Of a stretch of 16,035 nt of DNA, positions 6,503 to 14,213 are shown in pieces; position 1 is the stretch's first letter; each line of letters begins with the position of its first letter. The translations under genes were made by a program, and so were the position numbers. Source of the stretch: an uncultured Selenomonadaceae bacterium (GTDB lineage Bacteria > Bacillota > Negativicutes > Selenomonadales > Selenomonadaceae); assembly GCA_905236785.1 (NCBI GenBank), contig CAJOQC010000229.1, positions 1-16,035 on the forward strand. The letters are read 5' to 3'. The notes below the pieces were generated by a model. That model did not search any database. It was not told where the DNA came from and saw nothing but the letters and a program-made list of their open reading frames with translations.

Positions 6503-6931
6503 ATGGATAACAACACAAACAAGGAAAAAGAAAAAGTTTTGACGGTGAAAAGCGACCCTGCGGGCAACTTGGGCGCGGTGCGTATCGCCGACGAGGTAGT
6601 GAGCATCATAGCGGGGCTTGCGGCCACGGAAGTTGAGGGCATTGCCGGCATGAGCGGCGGTATCGCCGGCGGCATCGCCGAGATTTTGGGGCGCAAGAAC
6701 TTTTCTAAAGGCGTGCGGGTGGAAGTCGGCGAAAAAGAAACGGCCGTCGATCTTTACATCATCGTTAAATACGGCGTGAGAATCCCCGATGTGGCCTTGG
6801 CGGTTCAAGAGGGCGTAAAACGCGCCATCGAGACCATGACGGGGCTTTCCGTCATCGAGGTCAATGTTCACGTGCAGGGCGTGGGCTTCCCGGAGGAAGA
6901 GCCGGAGCCTGAAGAAGCGCGGGTTCGTTAA
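6503..6931 (+). CDS. Asp23/Gls24 family envelope stress protein (YqhY-like)
   Basis: Member of the alkaline shock protein family, 142 aa. In Staphylococcus Asp23 is tethered to the membrane by AmaP; in Bacillus the YqhY paralogue next to the acetyl-CoA carboxylase and nusB genes is linked to lipid synthesis. Visible features are LGAVRIADEVVSIIAGLAA (about 23-41), the VEGIAGM segment, a Gly/Ala/Ile-rich stretch (51-61) and the conserved VDLYIIVKYGVRIPDVA strand (79-95), ending in VNVHVQGV and an acidic Glu/Pro-rich tail. ATG 6503 is preferred because GGGAGG lies 8 nt upstream. In-frame ATG 6452 and TTG 6434 would add a Lys-rich extension. It is followed by AmaP and DUF2273 partners, which together form a membrane-anchored complex by analogy. 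Confidence 0.92.
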   Translation: MDNNTNKEKEKVLTVKSDPAGNLGAVRIADEVVSIIAGLAATEVEGIAGMSGGIAGGIAEILGRKNFSKGVRVEVGEKETAVDLYIIVKYGVRIPDVALAVQEGVKRAIETMTGLSVIEVNVHVQGVGFPEEEPEPEEARVR

Positions 6932-6948
6932 GAGAGGCTGATACACTT

Positions 6949-7503
6949 TTGGGGATAATTAACAGGTTTCTTTGCTTTTGGTATTCGCTGACCGTTCTTG
7001 TTTTGTCGGTTATATTCCTGCTCTTGGGGCTTAAAGTTTTGCCGGAGAATGTTTTTATAAACGAACTTCGATATTTGTTGAAGTTTCAAGAGACATCCAT
7101 CGCCTTTGCGGTGCTGGCGTTCTTTGGCTTCTATTTCCTTTGCTACAGTTATTTCGTGCGAAACAAAAAGCCGAAGGAAGAAAAGGAGATAAGCCTTGTT
7201 AAGGGCGACGGCGGCGAGATAAAAGTTTCCGTCGATGCGGTGAAAAACTTGGCCGAACGAACTGCCATGACCGTGGGAAGCGTCCGCGAGGCGGCGGCGA
7301 AAATAAGCGGTTTCGGCGGCGAGGACGCGCTTAACGTCAATCTTGACATCGCCATATTGTCGGGGGCGAATGCGCCGCAGGTATCAAGCGAGATAATTGC
7401 CGGCGTAAAGAGCGAACTTGAAACTGCTTTGTCCGTTAAAGACGCTGTGGTTAAAATAAACGTCCGCGAAATATCCGGCAGCGGCAGCAAAAAAGTAGTG
7501 TAA
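6949..7503 (+). CDS. amaP: AmaP-like alkaline shock response membrane anchor
   Basis: 184-aa membrane protein expected to hold the Asp23/Gls24 protein at the cytoplasmic face of the membrane. It has two N-terminal transmembrane helices (about 9-29 and 48-70), then a Lys/Glu-rich hinge (71-80). The cytoplasmic C-terminal domain (about 88-175) resembles a degenerate Asp23 fold (GEIKVSVDAVKNLA, then LNVNLDIAIL). The start is TTG at 6949; the purine-rich GAGAGG (6932-6937) is 11 nt away, a loose spacing, so expression may depend on coupling to the gene 17 nt upstream. The context between Asp23 and DUF2273 genes supports the name more than sequence identity does. No catalytic motif is seen. Confidence 0.85.
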   Translation: MGIINRFLCFWYSLTVLVLSVIFLLLGLKVLPENVFINELRYLLKFQETSIAFAVLAFFGFYFLCYSYFVRNKKPKEEKEISLVKGDGGEIKVSVDAVKNLAERTAMTVGSVREAAAKISGFGGEDALNVNLDIAILSGANAPQVSSEIIAGVKSELETALSVKDAVVKINVREISGSGSKKVV

Positions 7504-7518
7504 AGACGGGGCTGACAA

Positions 7519-7758
7519 ATGACGGAAGATTTAAGACAGGCACTTTTGTTTTTGTGGCGCGAACACAGGGCAAAAACAACGGGCGCTATCTTGGGGCTTG
7601 TTGTGGGCGCGTCAATATTGGTGTTCGGTTTCTTCAGCACCCTCTTTGTTGCCCTTTGCATGGGTCTGGGGCTATACATCGGCATGAAGTTGGATAAGGG
7701 CGAAACCGACGAATTTATGCAACTCTTAAAACATTTGCCGGAAAGATTTCAGCATTGA
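7519..7758 (+). CDS. DUF2273 small integral membrane protein
   Basis: A 79-aa protein with a short N-terminal amphipathic segment (LRQALLFLWREHR) and one or two closely spaced hydrophobic helices (about 20-56) rich in Gly and Phe. A charged C-terminal tail, containing DKGETDEFMQLLKHLPERFQ, follows. This matches the DUF2273 family that almost always sits beside Asp23/AmaP genes in Bacillota, where it is thought to be another membrane component of the same complex. It lies 15 nt after amaP and 13 nt before nusB. The biochemical role is unknown. Confidence 0.9.
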   Translation: MTEDLRQALLFLWREHRAKTTGAILGLVVGASILVFGFFSTLFVALCMGLGLYIGMKLDKGETDEFMQLLKHLPERFQH

Positions 7759-7771
7759 TACGGAGTGAAAG

Positions 7772-8200
7772 ATGAGCCGCACCAAAGCGCGGGAATCCGC
7801 TTTACAGATAATGTTCGGCCTTGATTTTAACGCCGAAGAAAAAGATGCCATCATTTTGACGGTGTTTGAAGATAACGAGTTGACCAAGAACGAACGAGAA
7901 TACGCCAAGATTTTGGCGGAGGGCGCGACGGAAAATCTTGCGGAGATAGACCGCCGCATAAAAAATGTTTCCCGCAGTTGGCAGATAGGGCGCATGGGCG
8001 CGGCTGACCGCAACATCGTGCGGCTGGCCGCCTATGAAATGTTTTTCGCCGAAGAAAAAATAACCCCCGCCATTGTCATAAACGAAGCGGTGGAGTTGGC
8101 CAAGAAATACGGCGCGGACGAGTCGGGGCAATTCGTCAACGGAATATTGGGCGCGATGACGCGCATGGCGAATGAGTCTGCCGAGAAAACGACGGGCTGA
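7772..8200 (+). CDS. nusB: Transcription antitermination factor NusB
   Basis: RNA-binding helical protein that pairs with NusE (S10) on boxA of nascent rRNA to keep RNA polymerase processive. The 142-aa length is typical. Family features are the N-terminal SRTKARESALQIMFGLDF, with its Arg-rich RNA-binding helix (residues 2-19), IKNVSRSWQIGRMGAADRNIVRLAAYEM (about 62-90, written here in part) and the C-terminal VINEAVELAKKYGADESGQFVNGILG region (long helix and final helix of the fold). GGAGTG (7761-7766) precedes the ATG by 5 nt. It closes the first gene train: a 161-nt gap containing a terminator-like hairpin follows, where many relatives have folD. Confidence 0.96.
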   Translation: MSRTKARESALQIMFGLDFNAEEKDAIILTVFEDNELTKNEREYAKILAEGATENLAEIDRRIKNVSRSWQIGRMGAADRNIVRLAAYEMFFAEEKITPAIVINEAVELAKKYGADESGQFVNGILGAMTRMANESAEKTTG

Positions 8201-8296
8201 TTACAAAAAAGTCGGCGCGTTTCCATGAAAAAAATACAAAGGGACTGTTCATAAAAAGTTTCTTTACTTATGACGGATTCCAAAGACTTTTGAATT

Positions 8297-8346
8297 GCCG
8301 GTTCGCGTCATGCCCAAAGCGTGACTTGAACACGGCTTTTCTTTAT
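8297..8346 (+). terminator. Intrinsic terminator (or attenuator) between nusB and xseA
   Basis: Outer stem GCCGGTTC (8297-8304) pairs with GAAC-CGGC (8328-8336, one bulged A at 8332). After a 2x2 internal loop, inner stem GTCATGC (8307-8313) pairs with GCGTGAC (8319-8325, one G-U) around loop CCAAA. That is 15 base pairs followed by TTTTCTTTAT, the classic Rho-independent shape. It lies 97 nt past nusB and only about 15-25 nt before the xseA start, so it could also act as an attenuator for the second train. It depends on hand pairing only. Confidence 0.65.
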
Positions 8347-8354
8347 GATATGGT
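8326..8354 (+). promoter_or_regulatory. Candidate weak promoter for the xseA-recN train
   Basis: TTGAAC (8326-8331) and TATGGT (8349-8354) are 17 bp apart, with an extended -10 TGA (8346-8348). Each hexamer matches consensus at 4 of 6 positions. Transcription would begin at about 8361-8362, on or next to the likely xseA ATG at 8362. The -35 overlaps the 3' arm of the terminator-like hairpin. The match is modest and could be chance. Confidence 0.3.
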
Positions 8355-8361
8355 ATGTGGC

Positions 8362-9558
8362 ATGGTAAAAGCAAAAACCGTAAGCGAAATAACAAAATAC
8401 ATAAAGCAAATCTTAGACAGCGATACTTTGCTTAAAAATATCGCCGTAAAGGGCGAACTTTCAAACTTTAAGCGTTACCCTTCGGGACATTGCTATTTTA
8501 CCCTAAAGGACGAAGAATCGGCCATAAAGGGCGTGATGTTCAAAAGCTCGGCAATGACCCTGAAATTTGCGCCGCAAAACGGCATGGCCGTAATCATCAC
8601 GGGGCGCATCGGCATTTACGAACGGGACGGCGTGTATCAGCTCTACGCAAATTCCATGGAGCCGGAGGGAATGGGCGCGCTTGCCATGGCCTTTGAACAG
8701 CTAAAGGCCAAACTTGCCGCCGAAGGCTTATTTGACAGCCGCCGAAAACAAAAGCTGCCCTTTTTCCCAAAAACAATCGGCGTGGTTACGAGCATAGCCG
8801 GGGCTGTTTTGCGGGATATTAACCGAGTGGCCAAACGAAGGAACCGCAGCGTTTCCATAGCCCTGTACCCCGTGGCGGTGCAGGGGGTCGAGGCTGCGCC
8901 CCAAATAAAAAAGGCCATCGAGTTTTTTAACCGCGAATATAAAACCGACGTTTTAATTGTCGGTAGAGGCGGCGGCTCGGCGGAGGACTTGTGGGCCTTT
9001 AACGAAGAAACGGTGGTTCGCGCCATAGCCGAATCAAAAATCCCGATAATATCGGCGGTGGGGCATGAAACGGACTTTACATTGGCGGATTTTGCCGCCG
9101 ACGTTCGCGCCGCCACGCCGTCCCAAGCGGCGGAGCTTGCCGTGCCGGACAGGGAGGAACTTGCGCGGCGGGTTTTGCAGTTAAGTTTACGTTTACGGGA
9201 CAATTTTCGTCATGAGCTTGAGAGGCGGCAAAACCGTCTTGAACGATGCGCCCTTGCCGCGCCACATGAACTTTTGGCGGACAGGTTGCAGATTTTGGAC
9301 AGTTTGACGGAACGATTGCAGGTTGCAAATAGGGACAGCGTTCGCGATAAAACCCATCGTTTTGAAGTCGCGCTTAACAAACTTGATGCTCTAAACCCTG
9401 CGGCGGTTATGCGGCGGGGCTTTGCCGCCGTGCAAAAGAACGGCAAAACCGTGGCCAGCGCGAAAAAAATTGCGGCGGGGGATATGCTCGATGTTTTGTT
9501 AAGCGACGGAAAAATTCGCGCCCAAGCGCGGGAAATATTGACAAGCGGGGGGATATGA
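8362..9558 (+). CDS. xseA: Exodeoxyribonuclease VII large subunit
   Basis: Catalytic subunit of the bidirectional single-strand exonuclease used in repair and in degrading excess ssDNA. The 398-aa length (from ATG 8362) is usual. An N-terminal OB-fold DNA-binding domain occupies about 5-100 (VSEITKYIKQIL, VKGELSNFKRYPSGHCYFTLKD). The catalytic core contains GVVTSIAGAVLRDI (140-153), IVGRGGGSAEDLWAFNEE (199-216) and SAVGHETDFTLADFAADVRA (231-250). A long coiled-coil region (about 262-340) precedes the conserved C-terminal GFAAV segment. Start choice: 8362 gives the family N-terminus. ATG 8350 is in frame and adds four residues; TTG 8290 would translate the hairpin and is rejected. No Shine-Dalgarno is visible before 8362 or 8350. 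The stop overlaps the xseB start. Confidence 0.94.
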   Translation: MVKAKTVSEITKYIKQILDSDTLLKNIAVKGELSNFKRYPSGHCYFTLKDEESAIKGVMFKSSAMTLKFAPQNGMAVIITGRIGIYERDGVYQLYANSMEPEGMGALAMAFEQLKAKLAAEGLFDSRRKQKLPFFPKTIGVVTSIAGAVLRDINRVAKRRNRSVSIALYPVAVQGVEAAPQIKKAIEFFNREYKTDVLIVGRGGGSAEDLWAFNEETVVRAIAESKIPIISAVGHETDFTLADFAADVRAATPSQAAELAVPDREELARRVLQLSLRLRDNFRHELERRQNRLERCALAAPHELLADRLQILDSLTERLQVANRDSVRDKTHRFEVALNKLDALNPAAVMRRGFAAVQKNGKTVASAKKIAAGDMLDVLLSDGKIRAQAREILTSGGI

Positions 9559-9797
9559 TGCCAAGGAAAAAATCAACGGCGACGGTGGAGGATTTTGAAA
9601 AAAATCTTGCCCGTCTTGAAGAAATTGTCGGCAAAATGGAAAAAGGCGACGCGAAACTTGCCGAACTTATGAAGGACTACGCCGAAGGCGTGGACTTGGC
9701 GCAAAAGTGCCGTGACGCGCTAAACGCCGCCGAGGACGCAATGAACGTCGTTGTCGGCGAAGATACGGATCCCCAACCTTTGTTTATAGAGGAATGA
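9558..9797 (+). CDS. xseB: Exodeoxyribonuclease VII small subunit
   Basis: Small helical subunit, several copies of which wrap the coiled-coil arm of XseA and regulate its activity. It has 79 aa, normal for the family. The family core is visible as FEKNLARLEEIVGKMEKGD (residues 13-31), followed by LAELMKDYAEGVDLAQKCRDAL (residues 34-55, a second helix); the tail ends in LFIEE. ATGATG at 9555-9560 gives two candidate starts. The G-run at 9547-9552 is better spaced for 9558, and either overlaps the xseA stop, so the two subunits are translationally coupled. The ispA gene follows immediately. Confidence 0.95.
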   Translation: MPRKKSTATVEDFEKNLARLEEIVGKMEKGDAKLAELMKDYAEGVDLAQKCRDALNAAEDAMNVVVGEDTDPQPLFIEE

Positions 9798-9799
9798 TT

Positions 9800-10678
9800 A
9801 TGGATTTTAAGAAAATATGGCAACGGCGGCGGGAGCTTACCGAAAAATGCCTTGAGGAAGAATTGGAGCGTGGCGTGTCCCTTGATGAGACGCTGAAAAA
9901 ATCCATGGAGTACAGCCTTATGGCAGGGGGCAAACGCTTGCGCCCCGTCCTTTTGATGGCCGCAGCCGACGCTGTGGGGGGCAACGGGGAAAATTTCCTT
10001 TTGTCGGCGGCCGCCCTTGAGATGATTCACACATATTCCCTTATTCATGACGATTTGCCCGCCATGGACAACGACGACTTTCGGCGGGGCAAGCCCACCA
10101 ATCACAAAGTTTACGGCGAGGCGGCGGCAATTTTGGCCGGGGATGCCCTTTTGACCTTGGCTTTTGAAACATTGACCCATGAGAACACCACCCCCGAAAA
10201 AATTGTGGCGGTGACAAAAGAAATTGCCCATGCGGCGGGCATGGCCGGCATGGTGGGCGGTCAAGTCTTGGACATCGGCGCGGAAAACGAAAACATCAGC
10301 CTGCAAGAACTGAAAAAACTTCACGGCGGCAAAACGGGCGCACTCTTTAGGGCATCTGTCATCAGCGGCGCAATTTTGGCGGATGCCGGGGAAAATGAAA
10401 TCGCCGCCCTTGGCGCGTATGCGGAAAATTTCGGGTTGGCTTTTCAAATTACCGACGATATTTTGGACGTTACGGGGTCGGCACTTGTTATCGGCAAGCC
10501 CGTGGGGAGCGACGAGAAGAACCATAAGTCCACTTATGTATCCTTGCTGTCGGAGGCGGGGGCGCGGCAAAAGGCCGACGAAGCCATTGAAAACGCGATA
10601 AACGCCTTGGATATGTTTGACGATAAGGCCGACTTCTTGCGGGAAGCGGTACGTTTTTTGGCGGGACGTGAAAGCTGA
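9800..10678 (+). CDS. ispA: Polyprenyl synthetase, farnesyl diphosphate synthase type
   Basis: Condenses DMAPP/GPP with IPP to make farnesyl diphosphate, the precursor of undecaprenyl carrier and quinones. It has 292 aa. GGKRLRP (43-49) binds IPP. The first Asp-rich motif is DDLPAMD (84-90), preceded by HTYSLIH, the bacterial FPP-synthase pattern. GMVGGQ (149-154, approximate) and the second Asp-rich motif DDILD (219-223) complete the active site. GKPVGSDEKNHKSTY is the conserved C-terminal Lys-containing loop. AGAGGA (9788-9793) is 6 nt before ATG 9800, so this start is preferred over ATG 9794, which would have no spacing. Its stop shares one base with the dxs start; IspA and Dxs thus sit together at the two ends of the same isoprenoid route. 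Confidence 0.95.
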   Translation: MDFKKIWQRRRELTEKCLEEELERGVSLDETLKKSMEYSLMAGGKRLRPVLLMAAADAVGGNGENFLLSAAALEMIHTYSLIHDDLPAMDNDDFRRGKPTNHKVYGEAAAILAGDALLTLAFETLTHENTTPEKIVAVTKEIAHAAGMAGMVGGQVLDIGAENENISLQELKKLHGGKTGALFRASVISGAILADAGENEIAALGAYAENFGLAFQITDDILDVTGSALVIGKPVGSDEKNHKSTYVSLLSEAGARQKADEAIENAINALDMFDDKADFLREAVRFLAGRES

Positions 10679-12543
10679 TGCGAATTTTAGACAGGATTGA
10701 CAGCCCCCGCGCCCTTAAAAGATTAAGCGCGGCGCAGAGCGAACAACTGTGCAAAGAAATACGCGAACTTATCATAAACATCACCGCCGCCAACGGCGGG
10801 CATTTAGCCTCAAGTTTGGGCGCGGTGGAACTTACCGTGGCTCTTCATTCGGTGTTTGACGCGCCAAAGGACAAAATCATTTGGGACGTAGGGCATCAAG
10901 CCTACGCCCACAAAATTTTGACGGGGCGACGGGATAATTTTGCCACTCTTCGCACCAAAGGAGGCGTTGCGCCCTTTCCTCGCCGCGCCGAATCGGACTT
11001 TGATGCCTTCGGCGCGGGGCATGCCTCCACATCTGTGTCGGCGGCGTTGGGTTTTGCCTTGGCGCGGGACTTAAACGGCGAAAAGCATAATGTGGTGGCG
11101 GTGATTGGCGACGGCGCATTGACGGGGGGCGAAGCCTTTGAAGCCCTCAACAACGCCGGAGGGATGAAGAAAAAACTCATCGTTGTCCTAAACGACAACG
11201 AAATGTCCATCGCCAAAAACGTGGGGGCGTTAAGCGGCTATCTAAACAAACTGCATATCGCTTTTCAATACGGCCAGGCCAAACGGGACGCAGTGGAACT
11301 TATAAAAAATATTCCCAAATTCGGCGGCAAAGCCCTAAAGACCGCCGCCGAAATAAAGGACGGGGCAAAATCCCTGATCAGCATAGGCGGCCTGTTTGAA
11401 CAGCTTGGCTTTAAGACCATAGGTCCTATTGACGGGCATAACCTGGAACTTTTGAAGGAAGTTTTCGCTGACGCCAAGAAGATGGCCGAGCCGGTTTTAA
11501 TCCATGTCCACACCAAGAAGGGCAAAGGCTACCGCCCGGCGCAGAACGCCCCGGAGGTGTTCCATGGCGTGGGCAAATTTGATGCCGCCACGGGGAAACT
11601 TGCGCCCAAGAGTAACATCAAAACTTATACGGCGGTTTTCGGCGAAACATTGGCGGAACTTGCCGAAAAGGACGAAAACATTGTTGCCATAACCGCAGCC
11701 ATGCCGGGAGGGACGGGGCTGAAACTTTTCGCGGAAAAATTCCCCAACCGCTTTTTTGACGTGGGCATCGCCGAAGAACACGCCCTCACCATGGCGGCGG
11801 CTTTGGCGGCGGCGGGGAAAAAGCCGGTGGCGGCGATTTATTCCACCTTCGCCCAACGCGCCTACGACCAGATTATTCATGACGTGTGCCTTCAAAATCT
11901 CCCTGTGGTTATCGCCCTCGATCGCGCAGGAATTGTCGGTGAGGACGGGCCGACCCATCACGGGGTTTTTGATTTGTCGTACCTGCGGCATATACCGAAC
12001 ATGAATATTCTTGCGCCCAAGGACGAAAACGAACTGCGGCAAATGTTGGCGGCGGCCTTTGAAAAATCCTTGCCCACGGCTATTCGCTACCCGCGAGGCG
12101 CAGGGCTTGGAGTGGCCATCGAAGAAATTTCTCCCCTTGACTGGGGCAAAGCGGAGGTTTTGCGGCAAGGCGATTACGTCTCCCTGTTGGCGGTGGGGAG
12201 CATGACGCAACTTGCCCTAAAGGCGGCGGATATTCTTGCTGAAAGGGGTATTGATGCCGAAGTGGTCAATGTGCGTTTTGTAAAACCCCTTGACGAAGAA
12301 TGTTTGCGGCGAGTGGCGCAGAAAAAACTTGTCGTTACCATAGAAGAAAATGTTTTGGCCGGCGGTTTCGGCTCGGCGGCGGCGGAGTTTTTCGCCGACG
12401 CAAACTTGCGCGTACCTCTTTTGCGCTTTGGTGTTCCCGACAAATTTATCGAGCATGGCGCAAAGGGCGAGCTTTTGGAACTTTGCGGCTTGACCGCCGA
12501 AAATATCGCCGCCCTTACGGAAGAAAAATATAAACATGAGTAA
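10678..12543 (+). CDS. dxs: 1-deoxy-D-xylulose-5-phosphate synthase
   Basis: Thiamine-diphosphate enzyme that joins pyruvate and glyceraldehyde 3-phosphate to give DXP, the entry step of the MEP isoprenoid pathway and also a thiamine and pyridoxal precursor. The 621-aa length is full. Visible features are the His-containing GGHLASSLG (40-48), VGHQAYAHKILTGR (71-84), the ThDP motif GDGALTGG (144-151) running to LNDNEMS (171-177), the MPGGTGL substrate loop (about 341-347), and the pyrimidine-domain FDVGIAEEHALTMAAALA, with the catalytic Glu of AEEH. The C-terminal transketolase domain follows. It begins within the ispA stop (TGATG) and its end overlaps tlyA by 8 nt. The Shine-Dalgarno is poor (GGGACGTG region), consistent with coupling to ispA. 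Confidence 0.97.
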   Translation: MRILDRIDSPRALKRLSAAQSEQLCKEIRELIINITAANGGHLASSLGAVELTVALHSVFDAPKDKIIWDVGHQAYAHKILTGRRDNFATLRTKGGVAPFPRRAESDFDAFGAGHASTSVSAALGFALARDLNGEKHNVVAVIGDGALTGGEAFEALNNAGGMKKKLIVVLNDNEMSIAKNVGALSGYLNKLHIAFQYGQAKRDAVELIKNIPKFGGKALKTAAEIKDGAKSLISIGGLFEQLGFKTIGPIDGHNLELLKEVFADAKKMAEPVLIHVHTKKGKGYRPAQNAPEVFHGVGKFDAATGKLAPKSNIKTYTAVFGETLAELAEKDENIVAITAAMPGGTGLKLFAEKFPNRFFDVGIAEEHALTMAAALAAAGKKPVAAIYSTFAQRAYDQIIHDVCLQNLPVVIALDRAGIVGEDGPTHHGVFDLSYLRHIPNMNILAPKDENELRQMLAAAFEKSLPTAIRYPRGAGLGVAIEEISPLDWGKAEVLRQGDYVSLLAVGSMTQLALKAADILAERGIDAEVVNVRFVKPLDEECLRRVAQKKLVVTIEENVLAGGFGSAAAEFFADANLRVPLLRFGVPDKFIEHGAKGELLELCGLTAENIAALTEEKYKHE

Positions 12544-13363
12544 AGAACGGCTTGACGTACTTATGACGGCGGCGGGGCTTGCCGACAGCCGCGAACGCGC
12601 CAAAAGCCTCATAATGGCGGGCAAAGTTTTGGTAAACGGGCAAAAAATCGACAAGGCGGGGACAAAAATCGACCCTGCCCTACCCATAACCTTAATCGGC
12701 GAAGATTTGCCCTTTGTAAGTCGCGGCGGGTTGAAACTTCAAAAGGCGTTAAATTGTTTCGACTTGGACATAACCGGCGCAAAAGCTCTTGACATCGGCG
12801 CGTCCACCGGCGGTTTTACGGATTGTATGCTTCAGCGGGGCGCGGCGCAGGTTGTCGCCGTGGACGTTGGCTACGGCCAACTTGCCTGGAAACTTCGCAC
12901 CGATGCGCGGGTTATAAACATGGAGCGGACGAACATAAGAAACGTTACCGCCGATATGCTTCCTTTTGTCGCCGATTTTGTTTCCGTTGACGTGGCTTTC
13001 ATTTCCCTTACGAAAGTTTTGCCCGTAATTAAAAAACTAATCTCCGACACGGCGAAAATCGTCGCCCTTATAAAACCGCAATTTGAAGCCGGGCGCGAGT
13101 ATGTGGGCAAAAAGGGCGTAGTGCGGGACAAAAATGTTCATATGGTCACCGTCGCTCGGGTGATTGACTTTTGCCGCAAAGAAGGGCTTTACCCCTTGCG
13201 CCTTAGCTATTCGCCGGTGAAAGGGCCAAACGGCAACATAGAATTTTTGCTTCTTATCGGCAAAAGCGACGAGGGTGCATTTATTGACGAAGTCATGATT
13301 AAGCAGACGGTTGACGAAGCCCATGAGGAATTGGACGGGAGAAAAAATACGGAAAATGTTTAA
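12536..13363 (+). CDS. tlyA: TlyA family rRNA 2'-O-methyltransferase
   Basis: RNA methyltransferase of the TlyA family, which in mycobacteria and Campylobacter methylates ribose of C1409 (16S) and/or C1920 (23S) and sets capreomycin sensitivity; older annotations call it hemolysin A. It has 275 aa. The N-terminal S4 RNA-binding domain (1-60) starts ERLDVLMTAAGLADSRERAK. The FtsJ-like domain has the SAM motif DIGASTGGFTD (86-96), and the K-D-K-E catalytic set appears as K67 (GGLKL), D152 (SVDVAF), K180 (LIKPQF) and E236 (NIEFLL). The length and the full S4 domain suggest the longer type able to act on both subunits, which is an inference. It overlaps dxs and nadK by 8 nt each. Confidence 0.95.
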   Translation: MSKERLDVLMTAAGLADSRERAKSLIMAGKVLVNGQKIDKAGTKIDPALPITLIGEDLPFVSRGGLKLQKALNCFDLDITGAKALDIGASTGGFTDCMLQRGAAQVVAVDVGYGQLAWKLRTDARVINMERTNIRNVTADMLPFVADFVSVDVAFISLTKVLPVIKKLISDTAKIVALIKPQFEAGREYVGKKGVVRDKNVHMVTVARVIDFCRKEGLYPLRLSYSPVKGPNGNIEFLLLIGKSDEGAFIDEVMIKQTVDEAHEELDGRKNTENV

Positions 13364-14213
13364 TTTGGCGGTTTTCCCGAACATCAACAAGGAACAATCG
13401 GCGGCCATTCTTGCGCGGATAAAAGAATTTTGTCGCTCCCACGGGGTTGGCTTGCGCTTGCCCGCCGACGCGGCGCGTTTTTTTGACTGCGAAGAATACG
13501 CCGACAAGGAAAATTTTGCCCGTTACCCGGCGGACTTGGCGCTTTCCATAGGCGGCGACGGCACTCTTTTGGGAGTATGCCGCCGCATGGGGGCGCGGGG
13601 CGTGCCCGTATGCGGCATCAACATAGGCACTCTCGGATTTATGGCAGATATAGAGCCTGACGAACTTGAAAACAAATTGAAGAAAATTCTTGCGGGCAAT
13701 TATCGTATCGAAGAACGACTGCTCCTGTCGGGCTGGATAAAAAGCGGCGGCAAGGAACATTTTTTGTCCGACGCGGTAAACGACGTGGTGGTGGCAAAAG
13801 GTTCGGTATCGCGTATGCTTCGTTTTACCCTGGGCATAAACGGCAACGAGCTTATGGAGTGTAAGGCCGACGGCTTCATTGTCGCGTCCCCCACCGGCTC
13901 TACGGCCTATTCCCTGTCGGCGGGCGGGCCGATTATAAATCCGATTGTCCCCGCCCTTATCCTAACGCCCATTTGCGCCCATACCTATTATATGCGGCCT
14001 TTGGTGGTAAGCGAAAACGACGTGGTTTCAATCGACATCGCCAATGTTCATCAAGACACGGTGGTGACCTTTGACGGGCAGGAAAGTTTTCGCTTGCTCC
14101 CCGGGGACTCCGTGGTGGTGAAAAAGGCCAAACTGCCGGCGCGAATAGTTAAATTCGAGGACAAGGACTATTATAAAATTTTGCAAAAGAAAATGTGGGG
14201 CGAACAGAACTAA
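13356..14213 (+). CDS. nadK: NAD kinase
   Basis: Phosphorylates NAD to NADP using ATP or polyphosphate; it is cytoplasmic and essential in most bacteria. It has 285 aa. LALSIGGDGTLLG (61-73) carries the catalytic Asp68 of GGDGT. GINIGTLGFMA (87-97), NDVVVAKG (142-149) and ADGFIVASPTGSTAYSLSAG (171-190, the NAD-binding loop) are all intact. DTVVTFDGQ marks the C-terminal beta-sandwich. ATG 13356 is chosen because it gives the family-typical first beta strand and overlaps the tlyA stop by 8 nt. Its Shine-Dalgarno (GGGAG at 13337-13341) is distant, so coupling is likely. Its stop shares a base with the recN ATG; the argR gene often found between nadK/tlyA and recN in Bacillota is absent. Confidence 0.96.
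   Translation: MFNLAVFPNINKEQSAAILARIKEFCRSHGVGLRLPADAARFFDCEEYADKENFARYPADLALSIGGDGTLLGVCRRMGARGVPVCGINIGTLGFMADIEPDELENKLKKILAGNYRIEERLLLSGWIKSGGKEHFLSDAVNDVVVAKGSVSRMLRFTLGINGNELMECKADGFIVASPTGSTAYSLSAGGPIINPIVPALILTPICAHTYYMRPLVVSENDVVSIDIANVHQDTVVTFDGQESFRLLPGDSVVVKKAKLPARIVKFEDKDYYKILQKKMWGEQN

Noticed and set aside
8290..8361. Extended xseA N-terminus from TTG 8290
   Set aside because: It would translate the terminator-like hairpin and add residues with no counterpart in XseA proteins; the family N-terminus begins at 8362.
9677..10570. 297-codon open frame on the minus strand across xseB and ispA
   Set aside because: It lies fully antisense to two genes with intact active-site motifs, shows no recognisable domain, and is explained by the codon bias of the plus-strand genes leaving the opposite frame open.
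11497..12210. 237-codon open frame on the minus strand inside dxs
   Set aside because: It is antisense to the well-conserved catalytic region of dxs. Several such frames occur in this GC-biased stretch; there is no family signature.
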